This document shows, one piece after another, positions 1 through 8,630 of a stretch of DNA of 64,000 bases. The position numbers and the translations under genes are program-made. Under the pieces are notes generated by a model that made no database searches, was not told where the DNA came from, and worked only from the letters and a program-made list of their open reading frames with translations. Where the stretch lies: the NCBI GenBank assembly GCA_947475715.1, contig CANJNY010000010.1, forward strand, positions 1 to 64,000. Direction: 5' to 3'. The stretch's first letter is position 1. Each line of letters starts with the position of its first letter. Source of the stretch: Prolixibacteraceae bacterium. Lineage in GTDB: Bacteria; Bacteroidota; Bacteroidia; Bacteroidales; Prolixibacteraceae.

Positions 1-194
1 CCCAATGGAGTCCAGTGGATAAACATTCCGAACCTCGCATCAGTAAACCATTTTACCTCTTTCTTCAACGGGTAATTCATCTCCTTTGATTGCGAAAATG
101 CACCAGCAGGATTTGTAAAAAGAATTACAATTACCAGAAGTAATCTCCAGCATTGAAGATTGAACCTTGAATTTCGCTTTACTAAATCATTCAT
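1..194 (-). CDS. Alpha-L-fucosidase, GH29 (N-terminal part, cut by window edge)
   Basis: The minus strand opens at the ATG at 194 and stays open to the edge, so only about 64 residues are visible. The first 35 residues form a signal peptide with a hydrophobic core ending near AFSQ. The mature start carries the motif KWFTDARFGMFIHW, which is the usual first beta-strand of GH29 retaining alpha-L-fucosidases. The enzyme should remove terminal L-fucose from glycans in the periplasm or outside the cell. It lies 111 bases after the preceding GH29 gene in the same direction and probably ends the operon or continues beyond the window. The catalytic Asp is outside the visible part, so activity cannot be judged. 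Confidence 0.85.
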   Translation of the reverse strand, partial: MNDLVKRNSRFNLQCWRLLLVIVILFTNPAGAFSQSKEMNYPLKKEVKWFTDARFGMFIHWTPL

Positions 195-305
195 AATGTG
201 TAAGTTTAATTTAAAAACAGCATTGTGGAACTCCTTGATATTTATGACTAAAAATGCATTTATTTTCCCATCAGAATATGCGAAGAACCGAATATTTCAC
301 TTTAT

Positions 306-1724
306 TTATTTAATGTGTACCTGAAATTTTCGTATCAGTGGTGTACCTACCGATGAACTAATCTTCACTTTCAGTTGATCAACTTCAGAATTAAGGACTA
401 TTGGATCAATTTTCCGTCGCCCAACAGATGTTCCCTCAGCTATTTTAATCCAATTGCCCGTAGTTGCATTGTGACCTTCAATTTGATACGCACGAATCCG
501 TTGTCCATATTTATATTCTTCCCATATATCGCTATAGGCAATTTTACAGCGTTTATCAAGTTTTAGCAATACTTCATTGCCTGAAACTTTTTCCACACAA
601 GCGGCCGGATGACCAAACCGATGTTCAATTTCGTCTCCAAACTCCTGATAACGTTTCATATCATCGGGGTGAATGCTTCCGTCAGCCATTGGGGCACAAT
701 TCAATATCAAAAAACTATTTCGACCCACCGATTTAATATAGCAGTCCATTAGTTGCTCCAGGGATTTCCGGTGATTCAAAGCATCAGGACGAAAATGCCA
801 GAATTTATCGTGCAGGGGAGTATCTGCCTCGTGAGGAGCCCAGTAATCGCCATTCGGGTCGTCTGCCTCTTGGGTTTGATTTTTGTCAGCTTCAAACTGG
901 GTAGCTGGTTTTTTTGCTATCGAACTTTTTTTGAGCATGGACCAACACGGATCCGATACCTGTCCCTGCTCAGTCCCAGGCCAGCGAATGGTAGGATAAG
1001 GATCAACACAACCGACGGCTGCGACAACCGCTTTAGGGGCACGATCGGCAATCTCCTTACCGAGGGAAGCGCGGATTGGTTGGTCAATCCAAATTTCGGT
1101 CACAAGGTCGGAACCCAACCGATCCATAATCTCATGAAACCGGGTTTTAAAAACTTTATCGGCATCCGCCCATGTCAGAACCTTATCTAATTGACTGTAT
1201 GAAACGGTATTTGTATCACTACCAGCGGATAAAGGACGAGGCATCCAGAAATAAAACCCGGCCTTCAAACCAGCACTTCTGCAAGCTTGGGCAAACTCCT
1301 TCACCACGTCTCCATTCCCTCCTTTATAAGGAGTATTTCCGATATGATACGTTGTTGTAGTACTTGGCCACATACAAAATCCACCGCTATGAGCAAGCAT
1401 GAAAACGATCTCTTTGGCGCCAAATGCCTTTGCTGCTTTGCACCATTGATTCACATCCAGCTTTTCAAACCTGATGTCTTGCATCTTTGTAGTACCATTA
1501 TCATACTCTCCCTCCTGAATTGTGGCCGGGTCAAGTTGCACAAACATGGCACGTTCCATCTCCTGCCAATCGTATTGAACCTTCGTGGGGCGGGCTAAAT
1601 TGGCAGCTACCGGATCGATTACTGCATTTTTCCAAAGACCTTCTGTGTCATGCTTCTTTTCTTGTGCAACACAAGATAAAAAGCTAACAAAAGCAAGGAT
1701 GGAGATTAAAATATTAATTTTCAT
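306..1724 (-). CDS. Exported GH29-type alpha-L-fucosidase
   Basis: This 472-residue protein begins with a hydrophobic export signal (residues 4-19) ending in LSCVAQ; the Cys18 context is a poor lipobox, so signal peptidase I cleavage is as likely as lipidation. A (beta/alpha)8 fucosidase domain covers about 50-370, with the family motif HSGGFCMWP at 112-120 and a likely nucleophile Asp214 in EIWIDQP. The last 100 residues look like a small beta-sandwich. The family hydrolyses terminal alpha-L-fucosides with retention. It is 44 bases downstream of the PNGase F gene, so it may act on fucose of released N-glycans. The single His in the HSGG motif (other GH29 copies here have HH) marks it as a different subgroup. 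Confidence 0.88.
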   Translation of the reverse strand: MKINILISILAFVSFLSCVAQEKKHDTEGLWKNAVIDPVAANLARPTKVQYDWQEMERAMFVQLDPATIQEGEYDNGTTKMQDIRFEKLDVNQWCKAAKAFGAKEIVFMLAHSGGFCMWPSTTTTYHIGNTPYKGGNGDVVKEFAQACRSAGLKAGFYFWMPRPLSAGSDTNTVSYSQLDKVLTWADADKVFKTRFHEIMDRLGSDLVTEIWIDQPIRASLGKEIADRAPKAVVAAVGCVDPYPTIRWPGTEQGQVSDPCWSMLKKSSIAKKPATQFEADKNQTQEADDPNGDYWAPHEADTPLHDKFWHFRPDALNHRKSLEQLMDCYIKSVGRNSFLILNCAPMADGSIHPDDMKRYQEFGDEIEHRFGHPAACVEKVSGNEVLLKLDKRCKIAYSDIWEEYKYGQRIRAYQIEGHNATTGNWIKIAEGTSVGRRKIDPIVLNSEVDQLKVKISSSVGTPLIRKFQVHIK

Positions 1725-1768
1725 TATTAAAATTGGTTTATCATCTCTAATTTATATTGTTCATTCGC

Positions 1769-2821
1769 TCAATCTACCACAACAGGTTTTTGGATGGGTT
1801 CATCGCTTTTAACAACCACATAGGTTGAAATAGCATAATAGGCGTGTTTGTTATCAGCGGTTGATTGCAGGTCGTTTTTCCAGGATTCAAACCAGTATTC
1901 AAAGGTAAAAATCTGCCCTGCCATACTGTTTACCAGTGGATTTATCCTCACCGGAACTGCCATTCCGGGACACCACCCTGCCCTGTCGGGCGACCAATTG
2001 CCGTTCTGTGGTTGCACCTGGTTACTACTACAGCCAATTGGCCCCATGTAATGCGAAAAAGTATTATTACCGTTAATTCGTATTTGATGGGTACGGAAGC
2101 ACCATTCAGCACAGGGCCTTCCATCGCCATCAGCCGGAGTGGCATGGCCCCAACCTGTAATAATGGTACGCAGGTGAGTGACTTTTGCATTTTTGGGAAT
2201 AGTTATTGATTTAGCAAGGTTAAATGCCGAAGCATTTTCACCGTAGACTACCCCGTCGAGCGAATGCCTGTTATATTGTAAGACTTTGGCAACGGCATAG
2301 TATTTATAATCAGGCTTCGATTCCTGAAAATCAAAATCAACCGACAATAACCACCCGTTACTGCCCCATACCTCAACGAATGCCCTTAGGGTGACATTTC
2401 CTCCCTGAAGCAAAGATTTAAAATCGGTCACATCAATCTCAAAACCGCGACCGGTTTTTTCATTTCCAACGCCATAAGGGGTAATGTATCTTCCCATTTC
2501 GTACCAATCGCCTGAAGTCGGATCTTTTACCTGAATATGTGCATAAACATCCCAGGGATCGCAGCCTCCCTGAGGACAGTCTAGTTTTACATACATTTTA
2601 ATGCTTTTTATCTTGGTCACATCAGGGTGCAGGTTAAAGGTTTTTTCCGCTGTTTGTGAATAATCTCCGCCAACGGCCATTCGTTGACTGGAAAAGGTAA
2701 CATAATTCAGTGTTTTTGAATTTGCTTCCTGCATTCCTGATTTATTTTTTTCGCAAGCCACCAGAAAAAAAATAAATAACCCGGTAACCAGAATTGTGAA
2801 TGAAATAAACTTAGACTTCAT
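1769..2821 (-). CDS. Peptide-N-glycosidase F (PNGase F), lipoprotein
   Basis: The enzyme cleaves the amide bond between Asn and the first GlcNAc of N-glycans. The 350-residue protein starts with a lipoprotein signal whose lipobox LVAC places the lipid on Cys23, so it is membrane-anchored rather than secreted like the Elizabethkingia enzyme. The two PNGase F jelly-roll domains follow: the first contains CDPWD and WYEMGRYITPY, the second contains CAEWCFRTH and DRAGWCPGM. Aligned by eye to the Elizabethkingia enzyme, catalytic Asp60, Glu118 and Glu206 correspond to Asp91, Glu150 and Glu239, and Arg248 to Arg280; all are kept. The neighbour of the catalytic Asp, Arg61, is Val92 here. It sits between two GH29 genes with 44-51 base gaps, so the operon targets fucosylated N-glycans. 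Confidence 0.95.
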   Translation of the reverse strand: MKSKFISFTILVTGLFIFFLVACEKNKSGMQEANSKTLNYVTFSSQRMAVGGDYSQTAEKTFNLHPDVTKIKSIKMYVKLDCPQGGCDPWDVYAHIQVKDPTSGDWYEMGRYITPYGVGNEKTGRGFEIDVTDFKSLLQGGNVTLRAFVEVWGSNGWLLSVDFDFQESKPDYKYYAVAKVLQYNRHSLDGVVYGENASAFNLAKSITIPKNAKVTHLRTIITGWGHATPADGDGRPCAEWCFRTHQIRINGNNTFSHYMGPIGCSSNQVQPQNGNWSPDRAGWCPGMAVPVRINPLVNSMAGQIFTFEYWFESWKNDLQSTADNKHAYYAISTYVVVKSDEPIQKPVVVD

Positions 2822-2872
2822 GTGTTTTGATGTAAGTTTGGATAATCACGCTATCAATTATAATCGAGAGCA

Positions 2873-4360
2873 CTATTCATTAAAGGCTTGAAATCCATAT
2901 TTTTCACCTCTTTTAGAAATTTTAAAGGAAACAGCAGGTGTTAGCTTTAAATTTATTTTTGACGGAAGGGTAATTTCAATCATATCACCATCCACTGGCT
3001 GATAAGGAAGTTTTTGACCTTTGAACCCAACCAGACTGATTTCACTATTCGTAGCAACCAACGCGGAAGGAATACGTACTTTATTGCTGATAAGCGAATC
3101 TGTTTTGCTATGAATGCTAATCGCGTAAACTGTTCCATCTTGATTGGTTGTAAAAAACAGATTGCCCGATTCGTAAGGTTTTATTGGCCGGGTATTGTAA
3201 ATAGCTTCACCATTGACTTTTAACCACATTCCAATTTCATTCAGAATTTTTACAACTTCGGGATCTAACGCACCTTGCGCATCCGGACCAATCCCGATAA
3301 CCAAATTACCATTGCGGGCAACTGCTTTAACCAAAAGATGAATAACAGTTTCGGAACTCATGTTTTTACTGGTCTTTGCCCACGCCCAGCCATGATCGCC
3401 CAGCGAAGCACAAGCTTCCCAGGCATCGGCAAGATAATGGGCTGGCATTTCATGGACTCCTTCAGGGGTCAGGTAATCTTCGTAACCACCCCCGTTGCAA
3501 CGGTCAACCACTAAAAGTCCGGGTTGTCGTTCACGCGCAGATCTGGCAATTTCAGCCAAATTAATACTACTGCCGCTTACCTGTCCCCCATCGAGCCAAA
3601 GCATGTCAATAGTACCATAATCGGTGGTAAGTTCCTGAAGCTGGTTTGCTGTAAATTGCTGAAATTTATCCCAGACTTCCGGATGTTCCTCACGCTTGTA
3701 ATTTTCGCTTCGCGTAGTTGCCGGGCCAAACTGTGGCGCCCAGTAATAAGGGGTGTTCCAATCGGCTTTTGAAAAATAAATGCCAGCCCAGAGCTTGTTT
3801 TTCCTGGCCGCTTCCAGCATGACTTTAATGACATTCGCATTTTTATTTGCTGAGAATGGGCAGCTTTTGGATGTGATTTTGTAATCGGTGGTTTTGGTAT
3901 CAAAAAAGCAGAAGCCATCATGATGTTTGGAATCAACCAAAACATATTTTGCTCCGGACGCAGCGATGATTTTTGCATCTCTTTCAGGATCAAACTTCAA
4001 CGGATTAAACGTTTTTTGCAAATCCTCATATACTTTTTTATAGGTGGCCCAATCGGCATTCTCATAAGGTGCTGGGCGCTTGTTCCACTCATACCGTTCA
4101 GGGCATAAACTCCACGACTGATCAACAGTCCCGAATTGCGTCTGAAGTCCCCAATTGTACATGATCCCAAATTTCAGGTTCTGAAACTGATGCAATTTTT
4201 CGAGGGCTTTCTGGCCCCGTGGAGGATTCCAGTTTTTACTTGTTTGATAAGCGCCCCCAAAACTATCCCCACCTTCCGGAACCTGAGCCTGGCAAAGGTA
4301 GCTTACTGATAAAAAAAGAGTTGCTGTTAAAAAGGATTTTGCTTTCATACGTTTTTTCAT
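2873..4360 (-). CDS. Alpha-L-fucosidase, GH29, exported
   Basis: A signal peptide (hydrophobic 9-22, cleavage near CQAQ) precedes a full GH29 catalytic domain. The conserved His pair lies in SKHHDGF (His146, His147) and the nucleophile is most likely Asp257 in MLWLDGG. The C-terminal third is the usual beta-sandwich. At 495 residues it has normal length for the family. Two start codons are possible (4360 and 4348); the first is used here and leaves a basic n-region in either case. The gene is 51 bases upstream of the PNGase F gene in the same operon and 156 bases downstream of the phosphotriesterase-family gene. The 156-base gap contains a broken small reading frame. Confidence 0.93.
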   Translation of the reverse strand: MKKRMKAKSFLTATLFLSVSYLCQAQVPEGGDSFGGAYQTSKNWNPPRGQKALEKLHQFQNLKFGIMYNWGLQTQFGTVDQSWSLCPERYEWNKRPAPYENADWATYKKVYEDLQKTFNPLKFDPERDAKIIAASGAKYVLVDSKHHDGFCFFDTKTTDYKITSKSCPFSANKNANVIKVMLEAARKNKLWAGIYFSKADWNTPYYWAPQFGPATTRSENYKREEHPEVWDKFQQFTANQLQELTTDYGTIDMLWLDGGQVSGSSINLAEIARSARERQPGLLVVDRCNGGGYEDYLTPEGVHEMPAHYLADAWEACASLGDHGWAWAKTSKNMSSETVIHLLVKAVARNGNLVIGIGPDAQGALDPEVVKILNEIGMWLKVNGEAIYNTRPIKPYESGNLFFTTNQDGTVYAISIHSKTDSLISNKVRIPSALVATNSEISLVGFKGQKLPYQPVDGDMIEITLPSKINLKLTPAVSFKISKRGEKYGFQAFNE

Positions 4361-4363
4361 AAA

Positions 4364-4498
4364 CTATTTATCATTGTGACGATTTAAAATAGACCTTGCA
4401 TCTTCAATCATTTTCCCGGCCGGAATAGTTTCCAGGTTCTAAATTTCAAATGAGGACAATATCCGTTTCAATTGTTTTAAATCTTTTTCGCTCCCCAT
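4364..4498 (-). pseudogene. Possible small reading frame broken by one stop
   Basis: Between the phosphotriesterase-family gene and the GH29 gene there is a 45-codon frame from the ATG at 4498 to a stop at 4364-4366, interrupted by a single TAG at 4439-4441. The two halves (19 and 24 residues) are charged and look alpha-helical (MGSEKDLKQLKRIL, then ETIPAGKMIEDARSIL). It ends three bases before the start of the fucosidase gene, as a coupled small gene would. I do not recognise the family. It may simply be chance; low confidence. Confidence 0.25.
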
Positions 4499-4516
4499 TT
4501 TAATGAATTACTTAAT

Positions 4517-5470
4517 TCACTGAAAAGAATACAACTTTTCAGGATTAGCGAAAAATAATTTCTGAAAATAACCGCTCAGCCCACGGACTTCCAGTTCCTG
4601 CCTGAATTCGGTAAGTAGATAGGTCAAGCCAGGTTTTCCTCCATACGATTTCCAGTAGCTATTTCTTGCCATATCCATCCCGATTACAATCCGGTCGGCA
4701 TAATCAGGCAACATGTTTTCAAGCAGCCGATAAGTACTGTCATCTCCTTTTGCCATTAACCGGAAGTGGCTGTCGTACTCTACGTAAACGCCGGTTTGCA
4801 TCAGGTCGTGGTGAAAAGCCGGATCTTGATGCTTGTCAACATGCGAAATAACAACATGATTCAGATTAGCACCTAATTTAGTGAATAGTTCAACCTGCTC
4901 CATTGCCCGTTTACCACCATTAGAGTGAGTTAGGATGGGTACGCCGGTTTCAAGATGAGTATTGACTACTGCTTCAAATATTTTTCGCTGATGATCTGTG
5001 ATTTTTTCATCACCGGTGGCCAGTTTTATCATTCCGGCTTTATGCATGGTCCGCTTTATAACCGGGCAATTATAATCATATTCATCTATTCCGAGGTTAA
5101 CATCATTGATAAATAAATCGGTTAATTCACCAACTGATAAATGATAACGCCAATGATTGGGTGGGTAGTATATTTCCTGGTGCAGCCCCGTCGGGACAAT
5201 AATATTAATTCCTGAAGCTCTGGAAACTTCTGCCAGCTTGAGGACATTTCGTCCACACGCAGCGGGCATTGTATCCACCACAGTGCGGCCTCCGATCTGA
5301 TACAATTCTTTCAGTTCTGCACTAATCCTAGCGGTGTCATTCAGGATAAACTCAGGATTGGCCAATGTAGGAAAGCTTTCCTCAATGACGATATGTTCGT
5401 GGGAGTAAGTTAGTCCCATCTGAGAGGGAAGAATATCACCCAATACTGTTCTAACAAAAGGCTTATTCAT
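4517..5470 (-). CDS. Phosphotriesterase-family metal-dependent hydrolase
   Basis: A 317-residue amidohydrolase-superfamily protein with all ligands of a binuclear metal centre in the phosphotriesterase-like order: HEH at 24-26, a Lys in GMIKLAT (Lys149, normally carbamylated), His182 in LTHSN, His210 in ISHVDK and Asp266 in IGMDMA. There is no signal peptide, so it is cytoplasmic. Relatives of this family include lactonases and sugar-phosphate-lactone hydrolases as well as paraoxon hydrolases, so a sugar-lactone or phospho-sugar substrate fits the neighbouring kinase, SIS and oxidoreductase genes. It follows the FAD oxidoreductase by 15 bases. The true substrate cannot be read from sequence. 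Confidence 0.85.
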   Translation of the reverse strand: MNKPFVRTVLGDILPSQMGLTYSHEHIVIEESFPTLANPEFILNDTARISAELKELYQIGGRTVVDTMPAACGRNVLKLAEVSRASGINIIVPTGLHQEIYYPPNHWRYHLSVGELTDLFINDVNLGIDEYDYNCPVIKRTMHKAGMIKLATGDEKITDHQRKIFEAVVNTHLETGVPILTHSNGGKRAMEQVELFTKLGANLNHVVISHVDKHQDPAFHHDLMQTGVYVEYDSHFRLMAKGDDSTYRLLENMLPDYADRIVIGMDMARNSYWKSYGGKPGLTYLLTEFRQELEVRGLSGYFQKLFFANPEKLYSFQ

Positions 5471-5485
5471 AATCTGGCTATCTGT

Positions 5486-6868
5486 TTAACTCCTGTTTTT
5501 GTTATTAATCCATCCTTTGCGACTGGTATCAGCAATAAAGTCTGGCACTTCTAGTATTTGTCCAAACCTGACGAGATTATTTCTCAGCATGGCGACATCA
5601 ACATCTTTGGCATCGCAATCTGTTTTCAACGACAGGAGTGCTGCAAATCCGGCGGTCTGCCCCATGCTCATGGTCTGTGCCATCGACCGGCACGAGGCAT
5701 GCGCATCGTGTGTGGCAGAAAAACAACGGCCAGCCACCCAGGTCAACCTACTTCCTACCGGGACCAATGTTCCGTAAGGGACGCCATAAATACCGGTTCC
5801 CGGAATATATTCCCAGTAAGTTTCATCCTGTCCGTCGCTACCTTTGCGATGGTCTTCAATCGGGGCGCCACATAGCAAAACAGACGATTCGGGGATTTTA
5901 CCTGAAAGACATTCTTGTTTGGTTAGCCTGTGCTCACCGTAAACTCTGCGGGTTTCGCGTACCCCTATCTGGTTGGATAACCCGATAATCTTTGAATTTT
6001 CGTATCCCGGCACTTTATCCCGGAAAAACTTTTCGTATTCAAAAGCTTGTTTACGTCCCTCTATTTCAGCTTTTGTGAGTTCGTCAACTTTCAGTGCATT
6101 CAGGCCCGAAACCTTTACCGCAACTGTTGAAATGCAACCGGGCTGGCACATTTCGTGGGATGATCCTTCTTTTCGTGGTAACAAATGGGTTTTATTCTCA
6201 AAAGCATCGGTCATTTTTGCTTTCATCATTTTATTGCCTCCTTCACTTTCAAATTTTTGCTGATCGACATTGCTCATCCTGAAGGTGGTGGTCATACTTT
6301 GTGCCGGCTCTATTTCTCCGGCCATTTCAAATGGAAAACCCGACAAAGCACAAAAATCGGCATCACCGCTTGCATCGATCACCCGACGTGCTATGACCTT
6401 ATAAAAACCTGATTTATTCCAAAAGATACACGTTTCTCGCTCATTTTCTTCGCTGATTACCTCAACCAACGAAGTATGCAAGATATAGTTTACCCCGGCT
6501 TCCATTATCAGCTTGTCCCATACCAGTTTCAACCGTTCAGGATTATAGTTAATACCAGTACCGGCCCCGTATGTATTGGGCCGCAAGAACATGTCGCCGG
6601 TATTATATAATTCATCCACCACCAGGTCAGGCAATCCGCCAACAATCTTTCGGGGGCTTGTACCGGGGGTAAAAAACCCATAAAAAGTATCCAGCATTTG
6701 AGTGGAAGTACCTCCTGCAAAACCATAACGTTCAACGAGCATCACCGAATACTTCCGCTGACTTGCAGCCGCCAACGCTGCCAGACAACCTGCAGAACCG
6801 GCACCGATCACAAGTACGTCAGTTTCTGCCAACAGTGGGATTCTATGATGATTAAAAAAATCTGTCAT
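5486..6868 (-). CDS. FAD-dependent oxidoreductase
   Basis: The N-terminus holds a Rossmann dinucleotide motif GAGSAG (22-27) followed by an acidic residue at the end of the second strand (VERYG, Glu46) and the segment FAGGTST, the pattern of the FAD_oxidored family (PF12831). No signal peptide is seen. A C-terminal CFSATHDAHASCRSM segment matches the second flavin contact of the family. Members in polysaccharide loci oxidise sugars or sugar acids of unknown identity. It is 15 bases upstream of the phosphotriesterase-family gene and 21 bases downstream of the SIS gene, so it belongs to the same operon. Confidence 0.85.
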   Translation of the reverse strand: MTDFFNHHRIPLLAETDVLVIGAGSAGCLAALAAASQRKYSVMLVERYGFAGGTSTQMLDTFYGFFTPGTSPRKIVGGLPDLVVDELYNTGDMFLRPNTYGAGTGINYNPERLKLVWDKLIMEAGVNYILHTSLVEVISEENERETCIFWNKSGFYKVIARRVIDASGDADFCALSGFPFEMAGEIEPAQSMTTTFRMSNVDQQKFESEGGNKMMKAKMTDAFENKTHLLPRKEGSSHEMCQPGCISTVAVKVSGLNALKVDELTKAEIEGRKQAFEYEKFFRDKVPGYENSKIIGLSNQIGVRETRRVYGEHRLTKQECLSGKIPESSVLLCGAPIEDHRKGSDGQDETYWEYIPGTGIYGVPYGTLVPVGSRLTWVAGRCFSATHDAHASCRSMAQTMSMGQTAGFAALLSLKTDCDAKDVDVAMLRNNLVRFGQILEVPDFIADTSRKGWINNKNRS

Positions 6869-6889
6869 ACACGTTAAACATCAGGTATT

Positions 6890-7681
6890 CTATTTCACTG
6901 GTGGCTTTCCAACATTTTCAAACAGTTTAGCAAGGCGGTGGGCATGCTCATCATAGGCACTTTCGAACAGGGAAACAGCCCTTTCGGCTCCTACAACAAC
7001 TGCTCCGCTTAAAACCTTGGGCGGCTGGCCCGCTGCGGTTAATAATCCGGCCAATTCAGCTTTAATGCAATTGATTAGCAATGCTCCTCCTACAGTTGAT
7101 CCAGGTGCAACAGGTGTATCCAAACCCGGGACATAAACCATCGCATCGCCGGCAGGTGCGCCAGTATCTAATATCAAATCGGAGAAATCACCGAGCTTTT
7201 TTCCATCGCTGCGCTTACTAACCGATTTTTCGGAATGTTCTTTGGTAATTATTGAAACTACTTTGATCTTCTTCTGCTGAAAAAGCTCTGCCATTTCGAT
7301 GGGTACAACATTGCACCCACTGGAGGAGATTAAAAGTGCCGTGTCAATTTCACTCAGATCAAAATTGCGTAAAATTCGGTCTGCCAATCCGCTAATGTTT
7401 TCGAGGAACATGGCTTGCCGCTGACCATTGGCACCAACAACCAGATTATGAAAAGTAAGCGAAAGTTCAACAATGGGATTAAAGCCGGGGAAAGATCCGT
7501 AGCGTGGCCACATCTCTTCGACCATAATCCGGCTGTGCCCACTGCCAAAAACATGGACCATTCGTCCGGCCAGAATTGTTTCAGCGAACATTTGTGCAGC
7601 CTCTCTTATTTGAGTTTGCTGTGCTCTTACGGTCTCAACTATTTCGGTGCATTTCTGCAGATACGTATCTGTGATGTTCAT
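6890..7681 (-). CDS. SIS-domain sugar isomerase-like protein
   Basis: A 263-residue SIS (sugar isomerase) domain protein of the UPF0309 type. The phosphosugar-binding loop is visible as VFGSGHSR at about 44-51, and a second Ser-rich loop LISSSGCN follows at about 141-148. SIS domains bind phosphorylated aldoses or ketoses for isomerisation or for ether cleavage. The gene starts only 10 bases after the ROK kinase, which suggests that the kinase product is its ligand. The residues are intact, but the reaction is not known. Confidence 0.85.
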   Translation of the reverse strand: MNITDTYLQKCTEIVETVRAQQTQIREAAQMFAETILAGRMVHVFGSGHSRIMVEEMWPRYGSFPGFNPIVELSLTFHNLVVGANGQRQAMFLENISGLADRILRNFDLSEIDTALLISSSGCNVVPIEMAELFQQKKIKVVSIITKEHSEKSVSKRSDGKKLGDFSDLILDTGAPAGDAMVYVPGLDTPVAPGSTVGGALLINCIKAELAGLLTAAGQPPKVLSGAVVVGAERAVSLFESAYDEHAHRLAKLFENVGKPPVK

Positions 7682-7691
7682 TTTTTTATTA

Positions 7692-8588
7692 TTAATTACT
7701 TTTTATCTGTTCCCTTGCGAAACAGGCCGCTCCTACAGCTCCGGCCAAATCACCAAACTGAGCCTTCACAATTGCTGTCTGATTACCACCTGCCCGCCAC
7801 TCATAATTGCTCATGTATTTTCCCAATGGCTCAAATAAATCTTCTCCTGCTTCTGTAATCCCTCCACCCAAAATAATCATTTCAGGCGAAAGGATATTGG
7901 TTAAAGCTGCAAGTCCTATAGCTAATTTCTTTACTGAGGTCAACCAGATATCCGTAGCGAAACTATCTCCTTTCCTGCTTGCTTCCAGCAATTCGTGTGT
8001 AGAGCTGAATTTTCCCGACGTCCGTTTTTCAATACTGCAATTTCCAATCGCATCTTCAAGGCTGCCGGGCATTCCGATAACATCAGGGTCACCTTCACTG
8101 TCAATAACCATGTGCCCGATATGTCCTGCTTTATTGAATGCCCCCTGGTAAGGCTTTCCTTCAATCAGAATAGCACCCCCAACGCCGGTGCCTAAGGTGA
8201 GCATAATCACATTCTTCTTCCCTTTTGCGGCACCAAACCTTGCTTCGGCCATCATTGCCGAAATAGCGTCATTAAGGACATAAGTCCTGGTTTTTAGAAA
8301 TTCACTCCAGCCAAAATTCTCCAGTCCCTGTAACCGGCCGGGCATAAAAGCAATAGCGGAGTTACCGGCATTGGGTAATCCGGGAGCTGAAATACCAATT
8401 AAAGAATCAAGGCTCTCTATTTTGTTTTGTAATTCCTGAACGGCAACAGCGATGGCATCCTTCCATATTGCACCATCCCCGTCATTGGTAGGCTGGTAAT
8501 GCTGGTGCAAAATCTGACCAAAACGATCAATGGCTACCGCTTTTATTCTTGTACCTCCCAGGTCAATTCCTATTACAATCTCTGACAT
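7692..8588 (-). CDS. ROK-family sugar kinase lacking the zinc motif
   Basis: The protein (298 residues) starts with the ATP-binding phosphate-1 loop IGIDLGGTRIKA (Asp9, Gly11, Gly12) and has the catalytic Asp in VLNDA, the phosphate-2 segment MLTLGTGVGG and AGHIGHM, all marks of ROK kinases. The usual ROK zinc-binding cluster (CxCGxxGCxE) after the GHI motif is replaced by a stretch reading DPDVIGMPGSLE with no cysteines. The family phosphorylates glucose, GlcNAc, ManNAc, allose or other hexoses. Its place between the SIS protein and an SDR suggests that it feeds a phosphorylated sugar to the SIS protein. Confidence 0.88.
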   Translation of the reverse strand: MSEIVIGIDLGGTRIKAVAIDRFGQILHQHYQPTNDGDGAIWKDAIAVAVQELQNKIESLDSLIGISAPGLPNAGNSAIAFMPGRLQGLENFGWSEFLKTRTYVLNDAISAMMAEARFGAAKGKKNVIMLTLGTGVGGAILIEGKPYQGAFNKAGHIGHMVIDSEGDPDVIGMPGSLEDAIGNCSIEKRTSGKFSSTHELLEASRKGDSFATDIWLTSVKKLAIGLAALTNILSPEMIILGGGITEAGEDLFEPLGKYMSNYEWRAGGNQTAIVKAQFGDLAGAVGAACFAREQIKSN

Positions 8589-8630
8589 ATTCTGGTTTTA
8601 TTGAATGTTTATAAACTAATGGTTTTGAAT

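Noticed and set aside
4517-5470. True organophosphate-degrading phosphotriesterase
   Set aside because: Metal ligands match the whole superfamily; the sugar-operon setting and no export signal make a lactone or phospho-sugar substrate more likely.
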